A stretch of DNA of 64,000 nucleotides from Norana najaformis (taxonomy: Eukaryota; Annelida; Clitellata; Crassiclitellata; Hormogastridae). The stretch spans positions 21,666,775-21,730,774 of the forward strand of contig OZ029915.1 of assembly GCA_964023275.1 (NCBI GenBank), given 5' to 3'. The notes below the pieces were generated by a model. It was not told the DNA's origin, did no database searches, and saw only the letters and a program-made list of their open reading frames with translations. Below are positions 11,057 to 22,600 of this stretch, one piece after another; the stretch's first letter is position 1, and each line of letters opens with the position of its first letter. Position numbers and translations under genes: made by a program.

Positions 11057-11563
11057 CACAAAACTATTTGCTGCTCTGCGCTTCGTTTCCGTGACAAGTT
11101 TTGCAAAACGTTTTCTGATGTCGTAAACTCTCATATTCAACTGCGATGTATTGTCGCTTACTGTCCAGGCTGTCTTTCTTTTTAGTGTCGGCCACCATTC
11201 TTCCTTTCCCTAGATTAAGTTAAGGGAATTTCAAATGCTAAGCACAGCGTTTGCATAGCTCATAACAATTATGTCATTTCTCTGTTCACTCTTTATTCCT
11301 TAAGTTGCTTGTTGTGAAAAGGTGTGTACTGTGAACACTTTTTCTTGGATAATCAACTTATGAGGAATCGTATTATTCAGCAACAATCTTTGGCTATTTG
11401 AATTTGTGCGGATGAGACTGCTGTGGAATTTGCTCAGTTACCGCTCAGTTGATATTTTTTATTACCAACAATAGGTAGCTTATAGTGACAGCTTTAGGTA
11501 AAGAATGACGAACTGAAATACTGCATGGCTTTTAGTGACTGTCACAAAATATTGAAGACCTTA
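11057..11563. other. Intergenic, nothing recognised
   Basis: No supported feature. Confidence 0.5.
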
Positions 11564-12867
11564 TGTGACGAACGGTCTGCCTGACCTGGCTGGCGGGTGT
11601 GAAGAATGGGCTGTTGTACACGGCGAAGGAGAAGGAGGCCTACTGTGCATAGGGTCTGTAATCAGTCGCTGGGTGACAGGCCAATTGAAGAAGAATTCGG
11701 GGAATTCGAAACAGGTTTCCGTCGGCCGGACTGGAGAAGCGAGGCCGTGACGGAAGTGGAGGAAGCTGGAGAAGCGGACAAGTGCTTTTCTTCCCTTAAT
11801 ATTCGCCTTCCTCGGCGCTTAAGGTGCTGGAGGTACCGCGGGAGTCCTGGATTTGAGCTGGAGAAACGAGGCCGTGACGGAAGTGGAGGAAGCTGGAGAA
11901 GCGGACAAGTGCTTTTCTTCCCTTAATATTCGCCTTCCTCGGCGCTTAAGGTGCTGGAGGTACCGCGGGAGTCCTGGATTTGAGCTGGAGAAACGAGGCC
12001 GTGACGGAAGTGGAGGAAGCTGGAGAAGCGGACAAGTGCTTTTCTTCCCTTAATATTCGCCTTCCTCGGCGCTTAAGGTGCTGGAGGTACCGCGGGAGTC
12101 CTGGATTTGAGCTGGAGAAACGAGGCCGTGACGGAAGTGGAGGAAGCTGGAGAAGCGGACAAGTGCTTTTCTTCCCTTAATATTCGCCTTCCTCGGCGCT
12201 TAAGGTGCTGGAGGTACCGCGGGAGTCCTGGATTTGAGCTGGAGAAACGAGGCCGTGACGGAAGTGGAGGAAGCTGGAGAAGCGGACAAGTGCTTTTCTT
12301 CCCTTAATATTCGCCTTCCTCGGCGCTTAAGGTGCTGGAGGTACCGCGGGAGTCCTGGATTTGAGCTGGAGAAACGAGGCCGTGACGGAAGTGGAGGAAG
12401 CTGGAGAAGCGGACAAGTGCTTTTCTTCCCTTAATATTCGCCTTCCTCGGCGCTTAAGGTGCTGGAGGTACCGCGGGAGTCCTGGATTTGAGCAGGAGAG
12501 CGGACTGTCTTGGATTAGTTAACAAGTGACACAGATCCATTGCTGAAATTGTGTCCTCCTGTATCAGCTACGAATGGAATCCTAACCGAGTCAAGTCTCT
12601 TTGGAGTAGTTCACTACGGTGGTGAAGAAGACGAACGAAGCTGAGATGACTCCGAATGCCCGAGTCTTCTGCATCGTGATTGTGGCTGATGTTTGTACGA
12701 GTTTGTTTTGGTGACTTTTTTCTGTGGAACTGTATGACAGTCGTTGTCAACTATGACGACGGAAGATACTTTGTAAGTAACCAGCTGTAAATAGTCATTG
12801 TAAATAGAACCATTGAAAATATAAACTCTTCTGTTTTTGTCAATTATTTGTAAACGAATTCGCGACA
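11564..12867 (+). mobile_element. Possible solo LTR containing the 127-bp array
   Basis: The 1.3-kb stretch begins TGTGACGAA and ends TTCGCGACA, a TG...CA pair with imperfectly inverted ends. Before the right end it has an AT-rich stretch (about 12790-12850) like a retrotransposon U3/R region. I could not find a clean target-site duplication or any gag/pol, so this is a weak call. The boundaries may simply be coincidental. Confidence 0.25.
11731..12492. repeat. Six-copy 127-bp tandem repeat
   Basis: Six head-to-tail 127-bp units start at 11731, 11858, 11985, 12112, 12239 and 12366. Units 2-6 look identical; unit 1 differs by a single G/A near its start. The unit holds a GGTACC site and the palindromic CCGCGG-like 'taccgcggga'. 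As 127 is not a multiple of three, each unit reopens the same 66-codon frame, which explains the repeated ORFs and argues against coding. Confidence 0.95.
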
Positions 12868-13714
12868 GTGTCTTAACGAAGGAACTTCTCCAGCAAACAC
12901 CCTTAAAACTATGCTGATAATATTAGTTTTGCCTATATTAAAACATTCAGTTTTTTTACTCAGGCCTAATTAAAATCGCACAAGTTGTATGAAATTCGTG
13001 TGAAGATCGTAGAACCAAAGGTTCAGCCCTTAAATCTTATGTTTGAACGAATGAATGAACACCAACCGGGCGCTGTAAGTGAATCGACTTCTTTCTTGGT
13101 TGGCCTACTTTCTGTGATCTATGTGCGGTTAAAGTGAACACCGCTAAACATCATACTAATGCTACGCCAAATGTATGCTACCTAACTGTCATATTGCTAG
13201 TCTCGATTTAAACTAATATATTGATTTCAGAGATGATATGCATCCAAAGGCGAAATAAAGTAAGTTCAAGAGCTCAATATATCGAATGTTGTTATCATTC
13301 CTATATACTTTACGCAGTTCCACAGTCACAAAGGAAGTGTGAATAGATAGGAGTTGCAAGACGGAAGTAAATCGAGCTTACCTTGCCTTAATGCCATACA
13401 AATGTCACTGGAAATGAGCAGGCAGCGAATCCAGTCTCCTCAGGGAAACAACTGCTAGCCGCTGAGATATACCTACTAGATTGAGTTCGCGCTCGCATAA
13501 AGCGTGTACGGAGTTCATATTTCTGCAGGTACGATGCTGCAGGGATGGAGTCAAAGAGGAGTGTAGATGTATGTGTGTATGCATGTGTATGTGAGAACCT
13601 AGAACCTACTCTGAATTTCTACAAGGTAACTACAGGAAATAATCACTCTCGAAGTCAGAAACTGTAATCGTTCAAGAGACTATAATGAATAACAAGATAT
13701 ACTCAGTTCATTCA
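12868..13714. other. Intergenic, nothing recognised
   Basis: AT-rich with no ORF of note; leads into the presumed 3' end of the KLF gene. Confidence 0.45.
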
Positions 13715-13720
13715 TTTATT
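13715..13720 (-). terminator. Candidate poly(A) signal of the KLF gene
   Basis: AATAAA on the minus strand, about 710 nt past the KLF stop codon. Position and strand fit a 3' UTR end, but other weaker signals exist and there is no transcript evidence here. Confidence 0.35.
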
Positions 13721-14428
13721 ATCTGGAACTCTGGAATAAATATACTTCAAGTTCATTAGTACAATGTGATTTTATGATGTCGTGTGAAGAAGACGAAGAT
13801 GTGACAATGAGAAGAGCAATAAAGATATTAGTGATAGATTGTGTGGAGCTGATCATTAGATAATGATAATGATTACAGCTGTGATAATGACGACGATTAT
13901 GGTGATAACAACGACGATTTTGTTGGCAGTGATGGTAACTCATAGATGAAAGACTTTGAAATGCAGTTCTGATCGAAGCTCTTTGACTAGACCTTAGACA
14001 AAACAACTTAGGCCTAATCCTGGTTAACGCAAATGCTTACAAGTGCAATTATGCTCAAATTGAACGACATTACTAAGGTCTTTGACAGTGTTAGCCTAAT
14101 TAATGTGCGTATACAATGCTTGCAAGAGTCAAAACGTATGTTGCAACAGTCAACTGAAAGACGAGACTGCAGTTGAATCTATGGACCCATGCTTTGGTCC
14201 TTCGATATTTCATCTAACTGGAAGTGTTTGGCTGTAACTCAGTCAGTTACGTTCGTTAGAATATCTCGTGTAGTCATCTCGGCTGATCGTAATTCTTTAG
14301 CCTGCGACAGACGAGGCTTCCAGCAGCATCTCTTGCATTGGCCGGTTTCGTCCACTGGTGACGTGTCCGAGCAGACAGCTTTTCGACCACTTCTGGTTCC
14401 CACAAGGCAACGAGGTCCTGGTTGCTGT

Positions 14429-15941
14429 TCAGAAGGTGGGTGGCTCGCACTCATGGCGTTTCATGTGAAGCGACAGGTGGTCGCTGCGGGAGAAGGAGCG
14501 TTCACAGAGGTTGCACTGGAACGGTCGGTCGCCCGTGTGCTTCCGGTAATGACGCGTCAGTTCGTCAGATCGAGCGAACTTCCAGCCGCAGTCGGGCCAG
14601 TTGCATTGGTAGGGTTTCTCACCCGTATGGGTGCGCAGATGTGCCTTCAGATGCGAGCTCTTGTTGTAAGTCTTATTGCAGCCGATGTACGGGCAAATGT
14701 GAAGGATGGGGCGGTTTCTCATGCCAGCCCGTCTTCCCCGACGTCGAACGACAATCGGCGCATCCTGCTGATGAGTCATTTGATACTCGCAGGCGTCCAG
14801 TGGGTGGATCGGGAACTGGAAAGGGGAGACAGGTGGAGTCATGATTCCGAGATTTGTCATGTTGTTCATCGGTTGTTTGCAGAACGCTGGTTCGCTTAAT
14901 TGAGGTAAGCAAAGAAAGGACTTGTAGGGGGACTCGGGAGAACCAGGCGGAGTGAGTGCGCTGACCTGAAAGTATTGACCTGGGAACTGTTTGACGTTGA
15001 AGAACTGGGAAACGGGGCTTTCCATGTCGACTATGCCCCTCGAATCGGAAACAGAACTCGACCGCAGACGGGTGCCATCTGGTGAACCGCTGAGTAACGA
15101 GAAGTCTCCAGCGCTGCTTGGCATGTTTTGCTGCAGAACACAATTCAGATCGTTCCATTGATTGGTCAAATGAGGAGCAGCAGACGGCGCTTTGAAGTCG
15201 TTTCCCGTCCCAAGTGACGTCATAGGAAAATCAAAAATCCCGGCGTTCAGTTCGTTTGGCAATGGGGTCAGGTCAGAGGGCGTAAGAGCGGGTTCTTGTT
15301 TGACCCTATTCAGATCAGGTTCTTTCTGGTCGAAGAGAATGTCCGTCTCCTGCTGGATGTTAGCAAGGATCTGGTCAAGATCCTGAAGGTCCTCGAAGTC
15401 GTAGAAGTCCGCAGTGCCGATCAGTGCATCCTCAGCGGACCTCATTGTCGACTCGGACACCAGGTCGAGCTCAGTATTTTCCCCGAACGCTGAGGCTGGT
15501 TTCAAATGGCTTGGGTACGTTGACTGACCCGGTTGGGTGATAGGGTGACCTTCGTCGTAAGAGGCGGCCTTCATCAGGTCACTTGCCAGAGCGTCCAGGA
15601 AGAGAATATTCTCAACATCTTGCAACATCTAAGCAATGAACATAAATGATTAAATAAATAATTGGACTAAATAAATAACTTAATTAAACAAATGTGTCTT
15701 GTAGTTAGAGCAGCGCTAAAATTACAAGTGTAAGAAAAATGATGATGACGACGACAATGATGATGATGATGATGATTTGCTTTCTGCAAACAGTGTGTTA
15801 CGCTGACCGCAAAAGTTACTGCGACCAATGTAATCGATGCCAAAGAGGCATCGCTGAGAGTTTGTAAAATTCATGTTAGCTTACCGAAGCGCTGTCTAAG
15901 TCAAAGCAGACATCAAGATTTGAAGACAACGGGTAACTCAT
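14429..15941 (-). CDS. Krüppel-like transcription factor (KLF1/2/4/5-like)
   Basis: Exons, minus strand: 15885-15941 (19 codons) and 14429-15628. The 256-bp intron runs GTAAGC...TTGCTTAG in phase 0, giving 418 aa. The ATG at 15941 has an in-frame TGA upstream. Three C2H2 fingers at about residues 329-353, 359-383 and 389-411, joined by TGEKP and TGDRP linkers, carry the [23 protein letters not shown] and [12 protein letters not shown] helices that read GC/CACCC boxes. The N-terminal part is regulatory: an acidic segment (about 93-118), a VKQEP SUMO-type site (about K129), two TPPxS motifs (about T245, T283) and a basic RRRGRR stretch (314-319) as likely nuclear signal. Finger 2 '[20 protein letters not shown]' most resembles KLF1/2/4; the finger spacing excludes EGR and Sp factors. 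Exact orthology is undecided. It should act as a nuclear DNA-binding regulator. Confidence 0.93.
15730..15776. repeat. (GAT)n microsatellite in the KLF intron
   Basis: An imperfect GAT/GAC run within the 256-bp intron. Confidence 0.85.
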
Positions 15942-16029
15942 GATGACAATAAATCTCCTCGATCTAATTACATTAATTGTAGCAAATCACTCTAGCAATA
16001 TCTCAGAAAGTTCTGCAATTTTTTCTTCT

Positions 16030-16125
16030 GTGCTATACGTATTCTCGTGTTCTCGTGTTCTCGTGTTCTCGTCTGGTAATTTCACTTCGTATCTGTGTCG
16101 GACTAGAACTGGTCCATTTTTATAG
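16030..16125 (-). promoter_or_regulatory. Putative KLF promoter: TATA box and 9-bp repeat
   Basis: On the minus strand 'CCTATAAAAATGG' (about 16114-16126) is a strong TATA box about 170 nt before the KLF start codon. Between it and the ATG are four or so copies of an 'acgagaac' unit (about 16040-16073), which would lie in or at the start of the 5' UTR. Position, strand and box quality support a promoter. Confidence 0.5.
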
Positions 16126-16126
16126 G

Positions 16127-19080
16127 CTTTTAGAAGCCAGGCCCCTAAGGCGAAGCAACGTCATTTGATATTTGAATATGAATACCCGAATGTAAATGGA
16201 ACATGCATACTAATGGGGACTATCTTTAGCCTCCTATATAAACGGCGAGAACGCTTAGAAAGATGATTAAACCTGCTTCGTGTCGCATGTGCTCTCTCGC
16301 TGTCAAGCGTGGGAACGAAGGCACTTCGAGAAAGACTTGGTGTATTATTCGCAACAAGGAAGACACTACAGAAAATTTCATATGCAAAAACGCAGCTGGA
16401 AAGTAATATTCCAAAAACAACAAAATCATGAGCCAATGTTTTTCCGAAGATCTGGATTCCAGGTTTTAGAGATATGAATAATCTGCACATTTTCTTCGCC
16501 CATGTATTAAGGTAGAAATATTTCATTTGTGACAGCTCCACTGACCATATTAAAACGAGTTTAACAATAACACTTAGACTGGAACATAGAAACAGTCAGT
16601 CTAAATAGCCCTGCATTGTGCTACTGGAGAGAAGACAAATCCTCTAATGCGTTGCATTACATTGCATCGCATCACATGCACTGTACTGCACATTACACCA
16701 CACCACATAACATCACATTGCATGTCATGGCAATGTACCATACAGTGCGTTATAATTCATTACTTTTCATCACAGTAGGCCTACATGGCAGTGAAATACG
16801 TTATATTTTGCAGTAGGCCTACTTAGCAACGTTGCGTTGAGACGTTTGTTTCAAATTGCTCATTCAGCATAGGCTGCCTATGTGTCGTCGTAGACTGATC
16901 TTCTGGATATTGACCTGATTGCGGCTTGGTTTTGGTGTGCCATCAGTTGATGCTTTGTGCGATAGAAGTTACTAATTAACTAACTAACTAACATTGAATG
17001 TGGAATAGTTGGTCATCACTGTCCATAAAAGTTAAGGCCTAAAGCGTTTGTACCTGTATAGGGGTTATTTAAGACATTTTTTCGGTGTAGCTGTGGTAGA
17101 TCTCTTCTCTCAGTTTATTATAGGTTTGAGCAATTCGTTAAGTATTGAAAATAATCTGTTTTTCTTCATATTAATGCATTCGACCACCAGTCTTTTTTCA
17201 ATAGGAAATCAGTGGTATAAATTATCGCCTTTCAAAACTAATGTGACCCTTGTTCCATCTAAAACATTAGAGACGAGGAGGAAGCCCTTGGGGAGGACTG
17301 ACCACCTTTTCTGCCCTTGTCCACCGATATAATACTTTGTCGTACAAGTGGGCCGGATAAATCTACAGTTCATGTTCCATCCTGGCATCTTTCAGCCAAT
17401 ATAAGGACATGTGTCATTTCTATTGAAATGATTCATTTGTATTAGAAATAGCGAAGAGATCCAAGACTTATCGGCCGAAGTGCATATCAATCAGAACAAA
17501 CCAGCCATCGGATACTCTTCTCGGCAATTTAAATGGTTCGCATGGAATATGGTGCTTCCAGTTGATTCACTGGGAATCGACTCCCCACTCTCGAGCAGTG
17601 GTCGTGAAGAAAGGCTGGCATGTGGCCATAAAAAGAATATGACTGTTTGCCTTGACTGAATTCGCTCTAAGTTTTATGGCGAGGGTTATGTTTAGGCCAG
17701 AATGACATTGAAGAACGAACAGAAGCAGCAGAACTGGGCAGTAGGGCCTAATATCCAAAGCTTTGAACCAGCCGAACACAAGATAACTTTGTCGTAACTT
17801 CTTAAGTTCTTCAGGCACAGTGAAGCGTACAAACTGGTATTGCGACAATATTTGATGTTTAATACGTGCACAAGCCGTGACGAGCAACAGTTTTGATGGG
17901 TTTCAGGCTAAGAGACATCGCGGCAGAGAGATCGAGTGAGCAGAGGCAGTGAAGGGTAGGCAACCTTCTTGCTTTGTAGTTGGCTCCCATGCATGAAGTG
18001 AAAGAATAGACTAAAGCTGTACCCTAGTCCCATTTTGTTGAAAACAGTCACGATGTCACATCGATCAATTTGAAGTCGTTACTATGTGTGCTGGCTAAAC
18101 CCTGACCAACATACAGGTCTCATACAATCTTAGGATTCAGTTAAAAATAATTAAAATATATTGGCGTGTTAAAAGATTTATGTAATTCTTTGCTTATTCT
18201 AGTTATATAAGATCGTTAATACAGCATTGCCAAACGGATGATAAATGGACCTTAAATGTTTCCAACTCAGAGTTCATATTCGCTGCTACCTATCCTTTCT
18301 TCCTTCTATCATAGTTTCTATAGCGCCTACTTTAACTTTCCTACAGTACTGAGCGTAATATGATGATGATAATGGTGGTGGTGATGATGATGATAATGAT
18401 GTTGTTGTTGATGATGATGATGATGATGATAAATTGTGAATTTTATCGCAAACATTATATTCAACGGTGACCACTGTAACTGTAACAGAACATTTGTATA
18501 GAGCCTTCGAGGAATCAGTCAGAGACGCATTTGAGCTCTAAGATCATGGATGGCCATTATTATAGCTACAGAATGGAATAGTTATAGGAAATAACGTGAT
18601 TCGACATGTTATTGGCCTGGACAGTGCAACTGCATGATCGCAAAAACAATTATTTTAACGAAAAACCATGGATTGCTCGATTTAATAGGTTATAAATTAT
18701 CTAATCTAGTCTAATCTAATAACTTTACAAAAATTTTGCATTAGCTTTTTAAGTCCTACAAGAATAATGAAGCTTACAGTAATGCACCCAATACATTTGA
18801 GTGTTCTATGGAATTATTGAGCAAAACCGAGGCCACATTCAGTGAGCAGTATCACAAAGCAAGTTGTGTTGTTGATTGTTATGACTACACTAATTTGATG
18901 TATCGGGATAACATATCAATTGGAGTCCTTTAATATAGGACGTACGTCTTCAGATCTAAACAGATTCCATGCGTTCAAACAACAGCTTTATCCAACGTCA
19001 TAGACACACGCAAGAACTGCCAGGGTATGAATCTTTCACGCGGTATTAGGTCAGTAACCTATTCGTGCATTGTAATACTG
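16127..19080. other. Intergenic, no gene recognised
   Basis: Contains degenerate 'cattgcatcgcat/cacat' repeats at 16640-16730, a (GAT)n tract at about 18360-18430 and a LINE-tail-like 'tatagcgcc' motif near 18318. A 94-codon and a 106-codon ORF lack motifs. Confidence 0.45.
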
Positions 19081-19299
19081 TTTGCTAAGTCATGCGATCT
19101 CCGCTCGTCAGTTCGAAAATTCTTCGTCATCCTGCCTTGCTCCCTCCTTCCTCTTTGCTGTCCCATTATATAGGCTTAGACCGATTTACGTCAAGAAATC
19201 GTTGTCCAACCAGACAGATTGGGGTGAAAAAGTACTCGTTGAGTTTACCCAGCGCATAATCGGCCGAATGCAACGAAGTGCATCGGACGGTGACACTGG

Positions 19300-19400
19300 C
19301 AGCCAACGTCGCAGCCGATTGGTCGCTGTGTCCATGCTATATTTAACCGCTATATAAAGCTCTTGAACAAACCGAGCAACTCACAACTCTTTTCGAGAAA
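19300..19400 (+). promoter_or_regulatory. Orphan promoter-like segment (CCAAT, TATA, HSE-like)
   Basis: On the plus strand an inverted CCAAT box (ATTGG, 19318-19322) is followed by TATATAAAG (19351-19359) and, about 30 nt on, a plausible start region. A TTCnnGAA-type heat-shock-element-like match lies at about 19395, and others near 19110-19135. The first downstream ATG opens only a 24-codon frame and no following exon was recognised. It may drive a gene with a non-coding first exon, or be a relic. Confidence 0.35.
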
Positions 19401-22400
19401 GTGGCACGAACACGACTCAGTATGCTTGGCCAACCAAAACGCAACCATTTTTCGACAGTCTTAGTAACAAACTTACGGAAAACGCTTATGTGACGCAATT
19501 CAGACATGCTTTATGCGAGATTCTCTGTTCCACAGTCCCTTCCCGCATTTGTCCATGCGTTTTAGCTTTTGGTTTCATCCACCTACGTAGGCTTACGGTA
19601 TTAAAAGAAATATCGGAAAAAATACACAATTTGGCTCTTGCAGACTTGATCTGATATAACGCCGGTGATTAAGCTGGTCTCCCTGATGCACTTTTGTGTA
19701 GCGCTGATCAATTTCGGAGATCTCTTATTACATGTTTACATTACATGACAGCCAAACATGACATTACAATGACAGCCAAACATTGATGTCCGTCAGTTGC
19801 TTGGAAATAAAGTGTTACCGGTGCGGTCTATAGTAGACAAAATTGTCTGGCAGTATGTAACGACGATCGTGTTTCAACAAAACCAGACAGCTTTTTATTA
19901 CGGGTAATAGCACTCTGCCGACACTAGTATCTGCTCTTACTATACATAAGTTTAAGGGTTCAGAATTTTCTGCAGGCTGATCAATCTGGGTTTGGATGGT
20001 GCAAAGAGTTTGCATGTAGGCCGAATAGTGAAGGTCGCGGTTAAGCAAGACGGAAGAACAAACAATCAAGAAAACTTTGACCCAGTCCTTGACATCACCT
20101 CGCCTTCAAAACATCTCACTGCAGCTCACCTGACCTTGCCTCACCATATTTTGCCTTAAATTAACTTACCTTACTACATGACAGCCGCATGTATGTATGT
20201 ATGCTTATTTGTATGTAGTTATGCATGTAGTCTATGCATGTATATATATAAACTATACGTATGTATGTATGTATGCATGAATGTATGTACCTACGTATGT
20301 GTCTGAACATTTATAGCTTTTTGCTGTGGTTTTGTTTGCTTAAGCTGAGCTTAGCCTTGTGGCAGATGTACATAACACAGCCTTTAGTACAATAGGCCTA
20401 CAGGTTTTCAAATTCTCTGCACATATTATTTGAACACAATATAGTTGGTCGGATTTGCCGGACGTCTTGTGAATATTCAACTCCTATAGTTCAAAGGTTT
20501 CAAGTTTTCCAGTCTTAATGGAAGAGTTCAGGCTGGGATGTTGGTTTCAAAACTGCTTATACAGTAGTTCGCTGGTGATATGCCGTCTCCTCCCTTTGGC
20601 ACCGTTGGCACTCACGACTTACTCCCATCCCTACCCCACCCCAAGAATCCTGGCCCTGCCAATGGTCACCGGTACAATCTATGACAAATTTTGTTAGTTA
20701 TCTAGGCATTTGATATAGCGCCTTTAAGTTCCTCATAAGAGCGTTGCCTGCGCCAAACTAAACGGTGTTAACTGTTATTAAGAAGAGAAAGTACGTCAGC
20801 AAGTGAAACTAACTAGAAGAGTGACCAGTAGCGGGATGACACCCACATGTGGAGCCCAATCAACGGATTCCTATCCAGAGCCTTGAGCATTATTATAGTG
20901 GCGCTACAAAAGTTCTTAGATTAGTTTAGAGCTAACAGACGAACAGTGTTCAAAATGTCTGGACCAAGTTGCGTCGATGCTGCTGAGTGATAAGATACGC
21001 GCTACAAGAAGGCACCACCGCCCTCTAGTCCCTCGTTGGTGGTAGATGTCGCATCGTCCGGATATCCCTCAATCCGCCGGGTCTGAGTAGAACAGGTATC
21101 CGTCGCCTGTCGGTGGGTAGGCCGAAAGGCCACCCTTGATTAGCATGGTAACCGTCCACATAACCCGTAAAAATTACGTTGTTGCCCACACGTGGAGTCC
21201 ATACCGGTTCTGCGTTTTTCAGTTAAATAAGTGGCGTTTAAGAATATGTAAGAACTTTGTTATCAAATCTCAGCAAGCGAAGGACTGCAAGGCATGACTG
21301 CAGGAAATAAAGTAGACCACAATCAAAGATTAGTGTAATTTAAAAATCTGAATAAAATTAAAACATCGTTTATCGGCTCATACCAACTGCCAATTACCTG
21401 GAATAACACTGCTGCCACCTAGCCTATAAAAGAAATATGATAATACACGTGCATGCGTCCAAACTGACCTTTTGTGCACTGTTGAGGGTTAAATGTAAAG
21501 AAATAGCTTGTTATTTTACAAGCATGAGTTCAGTTGAGCCCAACGCTATCACTGCTACTATCTAACCAGATGTATCAGCTCACAAAATCTGCTCCTCTTT
21601 CAATTTCTGTGCAAACTTTTCATTCAAAACTGAAACCAGTATTTTGCAAAAATAATCTTATCCTTGAATATTATTGTCCTCTTCGCTACAAGCTTAGCAA
21701 ACTGAATAAAAGTCGAAACCTTTTTAAAGATTATCTCCAACTTTGTTGTAGCAGCAGAAACATTGTGGCGTTTTGCGAACCGATGGTCAACGGTCATCAC
21801 TTCTGAAGGGCAAAACCTGCTTCGTCTGTGGACAAGGGATCCATCTATCCCGGAACTATTTCATGAATGCGAAAGTTGAGTCATATGCATAACTAGCTGG
21901 AGATGTTTTGACGGAACAGCTCGAAAGGTCAGAAACCCGGAATATTTCAACAGGATAGAGATATTCACAAAGCTTGACACTCTGAGAAGAGAAACGGCTC
22001 AAGAGACACCAAGATAAACGCAGCTTCAGTTTCAAATAGCTGAACATCATTGCTGCATTTCGCTGGTAGCAAGAGGAATCGAAATGAAATGTGGATGCGT
22101 CTTTCCGATTATGTGGGAGACGTATTTTACTCAGGAAGTAATGGACTAGACTTTAGAATATACCAGTAATATATTGAAGGACTACTAGATGAGAAAGGTC
22201 AGTGTCACTGGATGCTCAATTCTGGTTTCTTCAAAATCATTTGACATTGAAGAGCAAATTGGGATATGTTTTGGTTTAACTAGATGTACAGTAGAGCAAC
22301 TGCCCTGTTTCTAGCTGACCTGACCACTGCAACTCACCAGTGATGCTGGAACAGACTAATCATCCTTTCTTGTGTTAACCAATACTTCATCTTAAACATT

Positions 22401-22600
22401 TTCATCGTGCGCCCTTTCCACGAATCGGTGTGGCACATCTCTTGTAAAAATCATACTGAAGCGCTCACAAAAACCTCTGTGCCTTTGAGGATTCTCTTAA
22501 ACTGGCACTATATAAATTTGTGATTACAATCGAGATATGCATAAAAATTTCAGATCATATTCGTTATTTCTTGTATTTTGAACCAATTCATTTAAAAAGA
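19401..22600. other. Intergenic, scattered repeat relics
   Basis: Holds a diverged R1-like piece (about 19658-19735), a (GTAT)n tract (about 20184-20300), LINE-tail-like 'agcgcc' motifs at about 20718 and 20900, and an unplaced GC-rich block at 20980-21190 with a short inverted repeat. No supported gene. Confidence 0.45.

Noticed and set aside
11606..12434. Repeated 66-codon ORFs
   Set aside because: They restart every 127 bp because the DNA unit repeats; the unit is not a multiple of three and there is no family motif.
11731..12492. CRISPR array
   Set aside because: The units are contiguous with no variable spacers, and the genome is animal.
14189..14899. 236-codon plus-strand ORF
   Set aside because: It is the antisense shadow of the zinc-finger exon of the KLF gene, which has clear C2H2 motifs on the minus strand.
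14429..15941. Early growth response (EGR) or Sp factor
   Set aside because: Finger spacing, TGEKP linkers and helix residues fit KLF; no Sp buttonhead box (CxCPxC) precedes the fingers, and EGR-type fingers are absent.
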